Assembly (NCBI GenBank): GCA_015501075.1 | Contig: JADNYJ010000430.1 | Location: forward strand, 1-26,873 | Source: Gymnopilus junonius | Taxonomy: Eukaryota > Basidiomycota > Agaricomycetes > Agaricales > Galerinaceae | Direction: 5' to 3' | Length of the DNA stretch: 26,873 nucleotides | Shown here: positions 1 through 9,770 of the stretch, in pieces | Position numbering within the stretch: the first letter of the stretch is position 1 | Layout: every line of letters starts with the position of its first letter | Notes under the pieces: generated by a model | The model's database searches: none | Told to the model about the DNA's origin: nothing | Seen by the model: the letters and a program-made list of their open reading frames with translations, nothing else | Position numbers and translations under genes: made by a program

Positions 1-394
1 GATGGCTTCGGCGAAGGGACGGTATCACAGTCTGCCTGCGTAAGTTGAAAGAACGAAAATGAAAGATGGTACTCTATACGTCGAGATGACGAACATACCA
101 TTGAAACGACAACATCGGCGTCCGAGGCCAGATTTTCCGTCAAGGCAATATCGTCCAATGAACCAACGACGGCATTGACTCCTATGCTCTTGAGCTTTTC
201 TGCTTTTGCTGGCGAACGGACCAGAGCCGTGATTCCGAATTGAGAGGCGTCCTTGTGATCTAAGAAACGCCCGAGAACAGATCCACCAATAAAGCCTTAT
301 GGAAAATGCCACTGGTGAGTTCTTATGTTGAAGCGGTTGCGTTGAAGAGCTTACCGGTGACGCCTGTCATGAAGATTTTAGTTGGGTTGGCCAT
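1..394 (-). CDS. NAD(P)-binding Rossmann-fold protein, extended-SDR type (5' part only)
   Basis: Partial gene that starts at ATG 394-392 and runs off the left edge. Exons read 394-355, 295-99 and 35-1, with introns 354-296 (59 bp, GTAAGC...AAG) and 98-36 (63 bp, GTATGT...CAG). The 91 visible residues begin MANPTKIFMTGVTGFIGGSV, a classic nucleotide-binding beta-alpha-beta with the TGxxGxxGG glycine motif. ALVRSPAKAEKL, GVNAVVGSLDD and ADVVVSMADCD follow, as in fungal NmrA-like or epimerase-like extended short-chain dehydrogenases. A cytosolic NAD(P)-dependent redox or sensor role is the family expectation; the substrate cannot be told because the catalytic region lies outside the window. The start is supported by phase agreement across both introns and by the glycine motif beginning about 10 residues in, as usual for the family. 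The frame is intact as far as seen. Confidence 0.85.
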
Positions 395-1765
395 TGGGAA
401 AAGAACTGTAAGATTTGAGGCGAATGATGAGGTATCTTTTGCGATGCTGATCCTGTCCTCAAGTGAGAACTTTTATATGTCGAGGGGCGATGTATATCCT
501 GCAATCCCAAATCAGCAAGTCGACAATTCTAATTTCTCTCGGCTTACGCAGCAGTATACGACATTTTAACATGAACGCTAACCGTATACAGACCTTGACT
601 AATCTAGAGGCCTTTACTCAGCCTGCAAGAAGAGATAGATATGTCAAAGTAACTCGCAGAAGCGATTGCACTGACATACCATGGAAAGTCTTTGATTCAT
701 TTGTCTGACGCCCCATCGCGAGCATGTCGGAGACCAGACTGATCGATTACCGAGCAATGTATTTGAATCGTATCTTTGACGAAGAAGAAAACTTGATGAA
801 TTGTCAGCTCAGCTATTCCTGACTCCAGGGAAAACTTGGCGGGAGTTGGGAGGAAGAGTGAGTCAATGACAGAAAGCGGAACCTTGATTCAACGGCCTGC
901 ACCGGGAGCCGTAGCCAAACGTAACCAAATCGTGCCTATACACCTTCATGTCGACAACCCCCCATGATCAAAGCCAACGTAAATTAAGAAGGCAAGGGAA
1001 ATACCAAGGAGATACAGTACATACATAGATAGACTTTGGATAAATTTTCTCAGCATTCAACCATGACCAATCTTTCGACTTGAACTTTGTGTCGATATTT
1101 CCTTTTGATTTTCTCAAGATTTCCTTGATATTTCTCTTGAATGATTATATTCAGCCACGCCCGATCGATACTGGGGAGGCTTTCTCATGGCAATGTCACG
1201 GAGAAAAGAAAAGCAAGAGTGTGCTTTTATGGTAACGATAAAGGGAAAAGATGTTAGGCTTAAAGCTGCCAATCTCCTCTCACGGGCTTCTTCTCATTCG
1301 AGCAGGCTGCTTGCGGAAGTCAGGGGTAATTCAAGATCTTGGTTTTCTATTTGACTGTTTAATTCCGTGGCATTCAAACTTTAACACTAACTATAGAATA
1401 TAAGCAACACGAACGACCATAATTGCTGGAGACATCCTGAGCCTGATATGTAGCAAAGCATTGAACATCATTTCTCAGATGCGATGGAATAAGAAGCCTT
1501 TGCACAGAAAGATACCTGCCATCATGCCAACATATCATGTTGCTTGGAACACTGAGACACTCTCTTCCATGAACCCAGGCTGAGAAATTACATTTAATTA
1601 CATCCAGTAGTAAAATTCATCCGTCAGTACCGTTGCCCACATGTAAAAGCTAATTTTTATCCTGGTCATATAAGACAAACACATTGGCATTGTTCAAGGC
1701 GAGAATTCTTCTCCTTTTAGTCCAATTTTAATCTAAATAGGCGCACAGTCTACAGCACCGTTATC
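395..1765. other. Intergenic, no gene seen
   Basis: About 1.4 kb with only short, mutually overlapping open frames that lack splice support or a recognisable motif. The part next to 394 should contain the promoter of the leftward dehydrogenase-like gene. From about 1000 to 1750 the sequence is AT-rich. I see no tRNA-like, rRNA-like or repeat-array structure. Confidence 0.6.
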
Positions 1766-2183
1766 ATGGCACCTTCTCGGGATGTAGAGCAAAATATCAC
1801 CTCGAGTTGCAGGTAAACACTTGAACTAATCCATCTACAATAACCTTTTAACTGACGACAACAGCAGTCCTTCCGTCCTACGTTCTGCCACTGGACACAT
1901 AATCGCCACCGCCCCTAGTAAGTTTGAATCGGCGTTCATTATTGACGACCTCAAGTACCAATTCTCCTGCATTCTCCCGTCGAGCATTCCGCCCTTCGAA
2001 TGTAAGGATGCGGTTCTTACTTTCACCCACATAAAGCAACTCACTTCCACTCGTCTCTTCAACGGAAAAATTGGCTCGGAAACTGTGAACTTGGACATTC
2101 AAAATGGACCCAACATCCAAGGAACTCTTGACAAGCCTCTTGAAGAGTCGATAACGCAGTTTCTGTGCACGCAAAGACTCTAA
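1766..2183 (+). CDS. Ambiguous small coding island truncated by the transposon end
   Basis: A plus-strand model reads exon 1766-1812 (ATG), a 52-bp intron 1813-1864 (GTAAAC...ACAACAG) and exon 1865-2183, giving about 121 residues. The last six codons come from the first GTGCAC unit of the element end, so any original gene has lost its 3' end here. No known domain is recognised. The opposite strand (about 2174 to 1878) is also open and reads like a natural beta-rich peptide (ILTFEGRNARRENAGELVLE), so the coding strand is uncertain. The plus model has an ATG and clean splice signals. The minus model has no visible ATG and would be a fragment entering from the element side. Either way it looks like a host sequence interrupted by insertion. 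Confidence 0.3.
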
Positions 2184-2258
2184 ATTAGAGTAAAAGGACC
2201 GTGCACACTTTACTCTAACCAGAGTAGGTCCCCGCTGTGCACATCATTAGAGTAGACC
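2165..2258 (+). repeat. Left subterminal repeat cluster (three GTGCAC units)
   Basis: GTGCAC occurs at 2165, 2201 and 2237, an exact 36-bp spacing. The unit reads GTGCAC, then a TACTCTAA...AGAGTA palindrome, then a run ending GACC. The second unit carries TACTCTAACCAGAGTA (2211-2226), which can fold into a hairpin with a 6-bp stem. Such arrays at element ends usually serve as transposase binding sites; that role is inferred here. Confidence 0.85.
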
Positions 2259-2988
2259 TTTTGAATGTGGTGTCCGGCCTGGACCGGGACATTTCCTACC
2301 CAAAATGGGCTCGTCGCCGGCTTCCACATGTGCATCATGGCTGCTCATTGTGCGGCCCAGCCATCAAATGCCTTCCTTCTGGAACAACCGTCTCGGCCCC
2401 GGTAATTCCGGATATAGTTTGCCTTCCGGGGTGCCTGCGCGGTAGTGACAGCAATCAATTCTCCTCGACATCGTCATCAACAGCAGTGCTTACATTCGAT
2501 TAGATAACGCTCCCATGGCCTGAATCCGCAGTAAATACTACCTCGCGTTTGCATTTACCATCAATATTGTCCACTTACCTCTTAGTAGTATGATTATACA
2601 TGACTCATCATTAGGTACATTTGTTTGTAACTTTATTGGTAGTAAGTCATTTGAATGCAAAGAATTTTACTTTGTTTAGCTAACAGTAAAGTAGATGATG
2701 ATCACACTCCAGCATGGTTGCACTCAACCGCGCTCGGAATCTCCCTCATGGATATACATGGTCATTTGATATATTGGAAGGAGCTAAACCATACAAGAGT
2801 GTTTGGCACAGTTGGTAATGTAACTGTTGATCTTTAGTTGTTTTCTTGTATGATTGGGTTTGAATCCTGCTGGTCACTGTACTTTTTACTTTTTACACAC
2901 CGTTAATATTAATCATTGTTATTTGGAATGTTTCAAGGGAAGATAATAATATATTTCCTATATAATTCTTCTACTTCTTTGTTTGCTT
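2259..2988. other. Element interior without a gene, downstream of the minus-strand gene
   Basis: About 730 bp between the left repeats and the stop codon of the leftward gene. Short open frames lack support. Positions 2575-2730 contain essentially no CpG and many TG/CA steps, as in old methylated transposon DNA. It presumably includes the 3' untranslated region of the 2989-5195 gene. Confidence 0.5.
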
Positions 2989-5195
2989 TCAACCCCTCTT
3001 TTTCTGCTCTTGTTGTGTATTCTTTCCAGGAGATGCGTCAGGTCTCTTCGGGGCTCGGATGATGCGGCGAGGGCATTGATCACCATCGGAGATCAGTTCG
3101 TTCTCGAGTTCAGCCTGCTTACGCTTCAGTCTATTCATAGCAATAGTTTGCCGCCTCTTTTCCTGAGCAGGATTACTCCCCCCAGCTTCGGAGGAGGTGA
3201 TACTTGGTGGTTGAGGGCCTTGCAGTGGCAACGCCGGAATATTCATCACAGTGTTCATGATTGATCCCATTGGCTGTGCTTGATCCGGGCAGTCACGCAA
3301 TATTGCGTCATTGATCTGGGCACCGGGAATTGTGTAGTCCGGAGCGCCGACGGTTCCTGGAAATTCATCGGCAGAGGAGCCATGGGAAGGGCAAGGAGAA
3401 CTGGATCGATTGGGGGGTCACCATTGAGAGCAGGCACTGGGTTCATTACAGTCGTGTTGTGGCCTTCTCCTATTACTGCAGGAGGGGAGTTACTTCCTAA
3501 ATCACTGTTAGTCACTGTGTTTTGGGAAATAGCGGTTATTGGAGGAAGTTCCTCCCCTCTCATGCGTGCAAATGCATATTCTATCGGCTCTGAAGGCCCG
3601 CCTACGTCCCTAGATGAAATAGTCACCTCTATGGCATTGGCAGTGTTGGAAGTGACCCCTGGAGTATGAGTTGTGATTGCCTCGGGTGGAGGAGTTTGTT
3701 GATCAGATGTTCCAAATATTGAACCAGACACAGGCGAAGTCTCGGCCTGTGCGCTAAAGATAGCATAAGGTGATGGTGCGGATGTTCCATTTTGCGATCC
3801 GTCACTAATCTCAGCCTGTGTGCTAAAGATAGCAGGAGATGGTGTGGACATTCCGTTCCGTGATCCGTCCTTGCGAAGACTTGCAACCAGAATTGCCAGT
3901 GATTCCTCATCATCTTCATCATCTTCATCGTCATTCTCCGGTCTTTCGGCAGGATTTGCCTGAGTCAAAGTCTCAGATGGTACTGTTTCTCCTGACTGCT
4001 CTACCTCCGGTGCTACTTGTGCTTGGCTCATTTGAGATGGCTCTGGAATCCGAGTCCCGACATCATTTTCACTGTCCGTTCCTGGTTTGTGAACCACTCT
4101 GGACGCTCGAACATCCGGGGCTGGAAAAATCGAGTAAGTCAACCATGTTTTTACTAGTTTATGATATGCTTACGGAAACAATTATGCACATGTCTCGAGA
4201 AAGGAAGGTAGAAGTTCTTGTCGAAATCAGCATATGCTTCTTTGAATGTACAACCAGCAGTGTTCTTAGGTCCAAAGTAGTACCTAAGGCTTGTTAGCTG
4301 CAGCGCCTCTGTAATGATCTTTGTGACTCACTCCTGTCGCCAAATCTCGCCGTTGTCTGCTCCATATGGACCTGCAGCCACAACTTGAATTACCCAACCT
4401 GTTACGTCGGAACATGCCTTCAGGGCATTCTTCAACACTTCAGGTAATGCTACGACTGCACTGTAGAATGATGATATCAGTGATATTATTATTCAGAGTA
4501 TCGTCGCTGTACCTCTGATAATCCTCAGCTGTCCGCTCCTGCTTCTCTTCCTCTTCTCCATTTGCCTGCAGGCCTTTTTCACGTTCCTCTTCCCATTTCC
4601 GGAGCTCTTCATCAATCTTCTCATTCACCTCAGCCGCTTCCGCATCCAGCATGAATTGGGAAATCCCACGACGTATCTTCATCTTGTCACGTCCACGCGT
4701 GAGGCCTAATTTACCTGCCTCCTGGTCAACGGCTGCTTTGACCTTGTCAGCATAGAGCTTCTGATAAATTTCAACTCGCTGTGGCTTGCGTTGCTTGGAC
4801 TTGTGTACTTTTTTGTCAAGATTGAGTGCACTGATAAATTGTGATACGTCTTTCTTGTCAGAATGTCTCGCTGGGTTTCCGTTCCATTGGAACCACCACA
4901 CAATTTGCTGGACACATTGTGAGTCTCGAAGAATACATTGGAGTCAACTGAAACTGACCTTTTTGCGCTCTATAACTGCACTAGTCAGTTTTTCCTGTTC
5001 CTCATGCGTGAGAGGATCTGTCTCTGGCTTGTCTGGGAAGAAAGTCTTTCGCATCGGCCAGGCCTCAAACCACGCTGATTGACAGTGACTGAAGAATCTG
5101 TCAACGGACTTCTTCTTCTGAGCCTCGTGATAGTCTGGTATTTGGAGCTTCAACCATTCTAGCTGCTCTTTACTCGTTGTCCAATGTTTCCCCAT
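2989..5195 (-). CDS. Transposon-associated hypothetical protein, 645 aa, six exons
   Basis: Exons 5195-4959, 4907-4513, 4460-4332, 4283-4174, 4120-3422 and 3356-2989 join in phase to 1938 nt (645 aa). Introns are 51, 52, 48, 53 and 65 bp. I recognise the layout of an uncharacterised agaricomycete family common in repetitive regions: an N-terminal charged part (KHWTTSKEQLEWL, FFPDKPETDPLTHEEQEKL), a VWWFQWNGNPARH segment, a Lys/Glu-rich helical stretch, then DYQSAVVALPEVL, TGWVIQVVAAGPYGADNGEI and CTFKEAYADFDKNF. The 330-residue tail is Ser/Pro/acidic, contains an imperfect internal repeat (SPAIFSTQAEISDGSQNG / SPYAIFSAQAET) and ends basic (EKRRQTIAMNRLKRKQAELE, PRRIIRAPKR). The last intron (3421-3357, GTGACC...TTTCCAG) has a weak donor. 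Without it the frame stops at 3255, so the C-terminus is less sure. Function unknown; nuclear localisation is plausible from the basic tail. Confidence 0.7.
3735..3872 (-). repeat. Imperfect tandem duplication inside the 645-aa gene
   Basis: Two adjacent copies of roughly 70 bp share gcctgtgtgctaaagatagc-like and gatggtg..gacattcc-like blocks. They encode the two PSPxAIFSxQAE peptides of the disordered tail. The copies differ by substitutions and a 3-bp indel. This is a local sequence duplication and not a separate element. Confidence 0.6.
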
Positions 5196-5266
5196 GTGTT
5201 AACCTGCTGATAGAAATTATTAACTGTAAATCGCACATATGACTGGTCAGAACTCACTCTCGTATT

Positions 5267-5356
5267 GTGCACAATCCACTTGCTCTAGTACTGTGCACGG
5301 TCAACTTACTCTAATATGGTTTGGGGCGAAAATCAAGTCACTCTAGTCCCGTGCAT
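5267..5356 (-). repeat. Internal GTGCAC repeat cluster in right-end orientation
   Basis: GTGCAC occurs at 5267 and 5293, and a degenerate GTGCAT at 5351, with TACTCTAATA-type and CACTCTAG half-palindromes between them. Read on the minus strand, TTAGAGTAAGTTGACC precedes GTGCAC, matching the AGAGTAAA..GACC-GTGCAC order seen at both element ends. It faces the 2165 cluster as an inverted partner 3.1 kb away and encloses only the 645-aa gene. It could be the right end of a small nested element, or the decayed left end of a second one starting here. Confidence 0.7.
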
Positions 5357-5621
5357 AGTATAATTTGGATTATACCGTCAGGTTTCGAGCTGGTGAGCCG
5401 AACCACTTTGTCCGAACCAAAGGATGGGTCATATGGACCTTTATTTCTGATATTGCAATTCTGATTTTTTATCAGACCATTTGGCGTACCTGCATGCGGA
5501 ATGAACTACTGCCGGTATCTGAGAGACTGAGCCTCACCAATCACCGTAAGCACCTCCGTTCTCTGTACTATTTAAGCATCCCATTTCCTGACAATGCACA
5601 TCAACATCTATCATATGCGCC

Positions 5622-6409
5622 ATGAATCCTTCTACCCAGACGTCTGATGGTCTTTCTGAAGGTCGCCCTTCAGACACATCATTGGGCACCTTTGTTAAGG
5701 AACTTGCTGTCACTCTTCGCGAAGTAAACAGTTGTCAGTATCATTCTTCATATGCTCTGCAACCTTTCTCATTTCTTCCCCTAGCCGTCGTGTTGATGAC
5801 TCAATATATAGTGGATGGAGTTCTCAATGAAAGTACGTTCTCCTTTCCTCTGTATGATTCCTGCCATCAATCTTTCATTTCTAGATGTCCACATTGGTGT
5901 CGAGACTGCTGACGACCGCTCCCTGGTTTTGCAACCTCCTGTTGCTGCCGAAGCAGATAATTATGTTGTTATTCCAGCTACGGAAGGCAATGCAGATACA
6001 GGTACGATCACAATCACTGATATGCTAATTATATTTGACCGTTTCTTTGACCCAGCCACTGCGGCAGTGCCCTCAGCAGCTTCCGGCTCCAATACTGTGA
6101 TTGCTGCCCCTATTCATGCTCCCCGTTGGTATGCAGTTGTCGTTGGCCGTAACCCCGGCATTTTTCAAGGGTCGTAAGTCTTATCTATCTATCCTCCATG
6201 TTATGAATATACTAAATCAGTTGCTTAGCACTGACATCCCTTCCAACATTGACCGTATACCTGGTGGACTGGCCCTCAAATTTGAAACGGAGGCAGAGGC
6301 AAGAGCAAAGTTTGATGATCGCCTTCGCGCTGGGCTTGTGAAGCGTGTCAACTTGGTCATTTCTGAGGCAGTGGTGTCATTTGATGAATATCATGCGGCT
6401 CACCAGTAG
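5622..6409 (+). CDS. Viroplasmin / RNase H1 N-terminal-like domain protein, 191 aa
   Basis: Five exons, 5622-5733, 5785-5832, 5885-6001, 6056-6173 and 6229-6409, join in phase to 576 nt. The C-terminal half has RWYAVVVGRNPGIFQGS, IDRIPGGLALKFETEAEARA and FDDRLRAGLVKRV. This matches the caulimovirus-viroplasmin/RNase H1 N-terminal fold (WY.VxxGRxPGIF...v.g..g..F.t..EA), a small domain that in RNase H1 binds RNA-DNA hybrid or double-stranded RNA. No RNase H catalytic domain follows: the protein stops 10 residues after VVSFDEYHAAHQ begins. The N-terminal half is acidic and Ala/Thr/Val-rich with no known domain. The first intron donor is the least certain (GTCAGT at 5734; AACA|GTTGTC is an alternative in the same phase). 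It lies just right of the internal repeat cluster and converges on the 6715-7418 gene. A nucleic-acid-binding accessory role is inferred. Confidence 0.7.
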
Positions 6410-6714
6410 ATATCAGGAGCTAATATCTGCCACAGTTTGTGTAGCACATGTCACCTGCCATAGATGGATATTTGCCATATTGGCCTTCTATGATGATCTG
6501 TTTGACCTCTTCTCGATCTAAGGGCGATCAAGTGAATAACTCCTTTGGGATATTTCAAATACCTGCTGCCTGATTTATCGTAGTTATCCCCTTTTCACCA
6601 TGTGATTCACCTGTTATCTGGTCTTTTCTCTTATCCGTCTAATTGAACTGCCTCAGTCATCTCACCTCAAAGTCGGAAGGGAAAGTTGCTGGTGAAATTC
6701 AGACATAATATTAT
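6410..6714. other. Convergent intergenic gap
   Basis: About 305 bp between the stop codons of two facing genes. It presumably holds their 3' untranslated regions. No repeat or open frame of note. Confidence 0.6.
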
Positions 6715-7418
6715 TTACGTAGATGAGATTGTTTCGGCCAGCTTTCCTTGTAAATCCATCGCCACCTCAAGGACATGTGCTCTGAAGCCTTCCAACAGGC
6801 GCTTGATCTCGACAAATTCTTCCAGTGGTGTATTTTGTCGAAGGATCGACTCGCAACGGTTGCAACTCAACACTCTCTCCTTGCAGGTGGCACATCCATT
6901 TTCCTCATTCAACCTACCATGTTGTCGACCTTGAGTAGCATCAATCTCTTCATCTTTCATGACTTTGAGATGACCATGCGGTTCTTGGCTATCTGAAATG
7001 GTGGCTGAAAATATCCCCATTTTATCAAAATGCGAAAAGTGGGTGGGTTTTGATGACTTACTGCTACCTTGCCCCTCAGTTGCATCAATCTCCTCGTCCT
7101 TCATGACCTTCTCATATGTGCCGTCTGAAGATCCAGCCCATTGGTCTTCTGTCTTTGAGTCTTTGCTGGCCTTTCTGGAAATAAAAATTGACTGCATTGT
7201 ATAGATTGAAATAAATAAATTTATCTTACTTTTCTTGACGTTTGTTCCTCATACGAATTGCATTTGCTGCACGGACTTCCACTCTATGGCTTCGAAAAAA
7301 ATCAGGTTTCAGCAAATGCTGCAAGAAAAGTAGAATAATACCTAGCCACATATCGTTGTTGCTTCGTCATGCCATCTTTGCCAATGGGATTTTGCTTCTT
7401 TGGGAGACTAGCCATCAT
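6715..7418 (-). CDS. Small basic protein with C-terminal CxxC-x6-CxxC zinc knuckle
   Basis: Exons 7418-7342, 7289-7230, 7174-7062 and 6992-6715 give about 175 aa. Introns are GTATTA...CGAAG (52 bp), GTAAGA...TTTCCAG (55 bp) and GTAAGT...TTTCAG (69 bp, in frame, so it may be retained or use the acceptor 12 bp earlier). The N-terminus is strongly basic (MTKQQRYVASHRVEVRAANA, IRMRNKRQEKK), like a short DNA-binding or nuclear-localising helix. The middle is polar and repeats VMKDEEIDAT twice. The C-terminal part has CATCKERVLSCNRC, four cysteines suited to bind one zinc ion, then a predicted amphipathic helix (FVEIKRLLEGFRAHVLEVAM). I do not recognise a named family. Two adjacent ATGs (7418, 7415) could start it. 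Upstream the frame stays open into the 7433-7602 repeat, so a longer N-terminus is possible but less likely. Confidence 0.6.
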
Positions 7419-7432
7419 GAGTTGTAGATCGA

Positions 7433-7602
7433 TATGTGCGACCAAGTATGCGACCACTGACTCCGGGCTAAAATAGATTTGGGCAGCGTGGGGATTAATA
7501 TCCAGATCAAGGGAGTGTGCGACTGAATGTGCGACTGAAGAGCACATGAAGCGTGTGTACAATTATCCAGATCAAGCAGAGTATGCGACCTGGTATGTGA
7601 CT
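7433..7602. repeat. Cluster of TGTGCGACY / TATGCGACC motifs
   Basis: At least six copies of T(A/G)TGCGAC(C/T) or close variants occur at about 7435, 7447, 7516, 7528, 7582 and 7593. They come with a duplicated block, taatatccagatcaag (7496-7511) and aattatccagatcaag (7561-7576). No matching cluster was found elsewhere in the window. It resembles the subterminal repeats of another element family, or an operator-like array upstream of the 6715-7418 gene. Confidence 0.55.
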
Positions 7603-8992
7603 ACAGCCCAAATTCAGAGGCAATCTGGCATCACATGATCAAACAAGCGCGCGTGTCAGAACACTCGCATACAGTGTCTGCCCGTACGCTCACCTCATTA
7701 CCACTCAATTTCCATAGATAAATTATAACTAAATGGTAGCAGGCAAATGCTAGAATGCTTGGACTGCATGAGGGATAATAATCACCGTTTACAAATAAGT
7801 AGCTGCTTGAACAGTTGTTTACCTCCCTTGTCATCCTTAAAGACATGGCAATTTGATGAAGAGTAGAGTGCGGATAGCCAAGGCGCTAATTCTTAAGGAT
7901 TGTACATTACTTATATGTTTAATTTGAATGGTATTTTACTTTCCTACATCTGGTATCCATCTGTCAGGGTCCAATTTAACTTGCTTGCTCAAAGTTCCTA
8001 GTAAATTGTCTATATCTTCATGAGTTTTCCATATCTCTTGAAAATTTTGCATGTGTTTGAGTCTCTACAGCAATTACTTTCAAAATTAATACCTCCTAAA
8101 GGTCTTTTTTTGGTCACCCAAAACCAACTAAATCGCATTTTTTGGAACTGAAGCTAGGAATATATTTTTTTTTTGACACAGCAGGAAGGTTGGGGACACA
8201 CATTTACACCATAAAACCATATTTTTCGACAGCATCATAGATTGCGGAAGGTGAGAAGCTGAAAAAATAGCATAAATGACCCCATCACTGTCTATTTCCA
8301 AAGTTTGATTGTTGTTCGAAGTCATTCATGGATGGGCATATTTCACATAGATTATGGTCAAACATGTTTGCCAGTAGAATTTGACAATGTTCACTACTTA
8401 AATACATTTATTCAAGGTTCCCTTAGTGTAGTTGTATCCTTAGTCTCATGCAAAGGTCAGTACCTCCTCTTGACACCATCATTGACCACCCAAATGTGTA
8501 TGCCAACAAAGTTGTAAATCATTTGGCCTGGTCAGTTTCTGGAATCTTCATTGGTTAGGCTTACTGTACTTATAAACCATCTCAATCAATTGCTCTGAGA
8601 AATTTTTACCATCCTGTAGTTATAGTCTTTGACCAGATGGTTTAATGATGCCACCACATATGCATTATACAGAAGGTTAAATGAATGGATGAATGCTTTG
8701 GATTCCTGTACTTGCAATGTATTTTAACTAACTCCCTCCAGAACTCTGGTACCCTCTCATCATTACTAGCTTTCATTAAACAGTTCGGAAAGCTAGTTAA
8801 TAAGTTCCATTCTGGATAGGGCAGATAAGGTCACACACAGTCGCCCACGGCTCTCCTTGAAGCGCCCAAAAAAAACTGGGCCAGGCAACCAATTTAAATT
8901 CTCTGTACTTAGTTGTATAATGCATTCAATACAAATCCAATTCATCCAGTATTATGTCTAATAAATATGCTGTAGGTACATAATAAAGTTAA
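7603..8992. other. CpG-depleted, gene-free stretch inside the element
   Basis: About 1.4 kb with no supportable open frame. Between 7921 and 8820 I count about five CpG dinucleotides, with abundant TG and CA. This fits an old sequence eroded by deamination of methylated CpG. Short A/T runs occur near 8165. No ancestral coding content could be recognised on either strand. Confidence 0.55.
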
Positions 8993-9770
8993 CTACGATT
9001 TTTCAACTCCTTTAGTTTCCTCTGCTTGTTTGATAATTCGGACTCGACGGACAGAGATGGCATGGTGAACATAATTTGGATCTCGAATTCTGTTCATTAA
9101 TAAAATCAGCGAGAATTTCAACAGTTAATATAAGTGTTACTCACCGCTTGCTAGGACTTCGAAGTGCAGACGTTTTCTTTGTTGTTTTAGACAAACGACC
9201 TCGCAAGAGTGGTCGTGGATGCAGTGTATTGTCATGTTCAATGGTCGTCGAGTCCCTTGTTCAGAATTAGAGGATGAGGCTTGCTGAAGTAATATTCTTC
9301 CTGTTCCATAAGTAGTTGAAAATCCCCCTGGCAGAGTTGTACCATCCCCGGCACGCTGGTAGTAAGCTTCGAGGGTTTGAAGAGCGCGATAATTATTGAC
9401 TCCGGAAGAAGCTTGCCATATTCAAAAGGGATGAGCTCATCGTTGGGGTCGTCATCTGATAATGTTGGAATACTCGTCTTATCGAACATGGTGAGGTTCG
9501 AAATGTATGCCGCCGACGCCCTTGCGTCGACGCAGGGGCGCTCAGAGCGTGCCAGGGCGCCAATGTGTCGGATGGCGATTTCGGCAAATACCGAGATTAG
9601 ATCAGTTCGTTGGGACCATGCGTTATCCGAGACTCGTCCATCTTGCCATCTTTCCTCATCGACCTCCTCGCTCACCTAAACGATCGCAATCACGCTGGAC
9701 ACCGCACCAGGAAGTACCTCGGCACATTCGTGACTGGTGAAATTGGGGAGTCGGGTTGGAGACGCGGCAT
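8993..9770 (-). pseudogene. Degenerate hypothetical gene, divergent from the TET gene
   Basis: Protein-like sequence runs leftward from ATG 9770 (MPRLQPDSPISPVTNVPR), through VSEEVDEERWQDGRVSDNAW, a long open part (TDLISVFAEIAIRHIGALAR, SIPTLSDDDPNDELIPFEYG, PHPLILNKGLDDH), to a last exon spliced from 9145 to 9089 (GTGAGT...GAACAG) encoding SPSKRIRDPNYVHHAISVRR and ending at 8993. Two breaks prevent one frame. Near 9676-9700 there is a frame change plus an in-frame TAG. Near 9240 the frame must shift by one base: the main frame stops right after LDDH, while the next frame continues into the basic C-terminus. No intron of normal size explains the second break. No domain is recognised. It shares a CpG-rich upstream region with the TET gene. 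Confidence 0.5.

Noticed and set aside
2840..2880. tRNA T-arm-like gggtttgaatcctgc
   Set aside because: No anticodon arm, D-arm or acceptor pairing could be built around it on either strand.
3280..3669. Plus-strand 129-codon open frame
   Set aside because: It lies fully opposite the well-supported minus-strand exons of the 645-aa gene and has no motif.
3839..4297. Plus-strand 152-codon open frame
   Set aside because: It is the shadow of minus-strand exons and introns; its His/Pro-rich text mirrors the acidic Ser-rich tail on the other strand.
7433..7602. CRISPR array
   Set aside because: The repeats are short, irregularly spaced and degenerate, and the genome is eukaryotic.
7500..9000. Possible decayed LTR retrotransposon
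   Set aside because: No paired long terminal repeats, primer-binding site, integrase or reverse-transcriptase motif could be seen on either strand.
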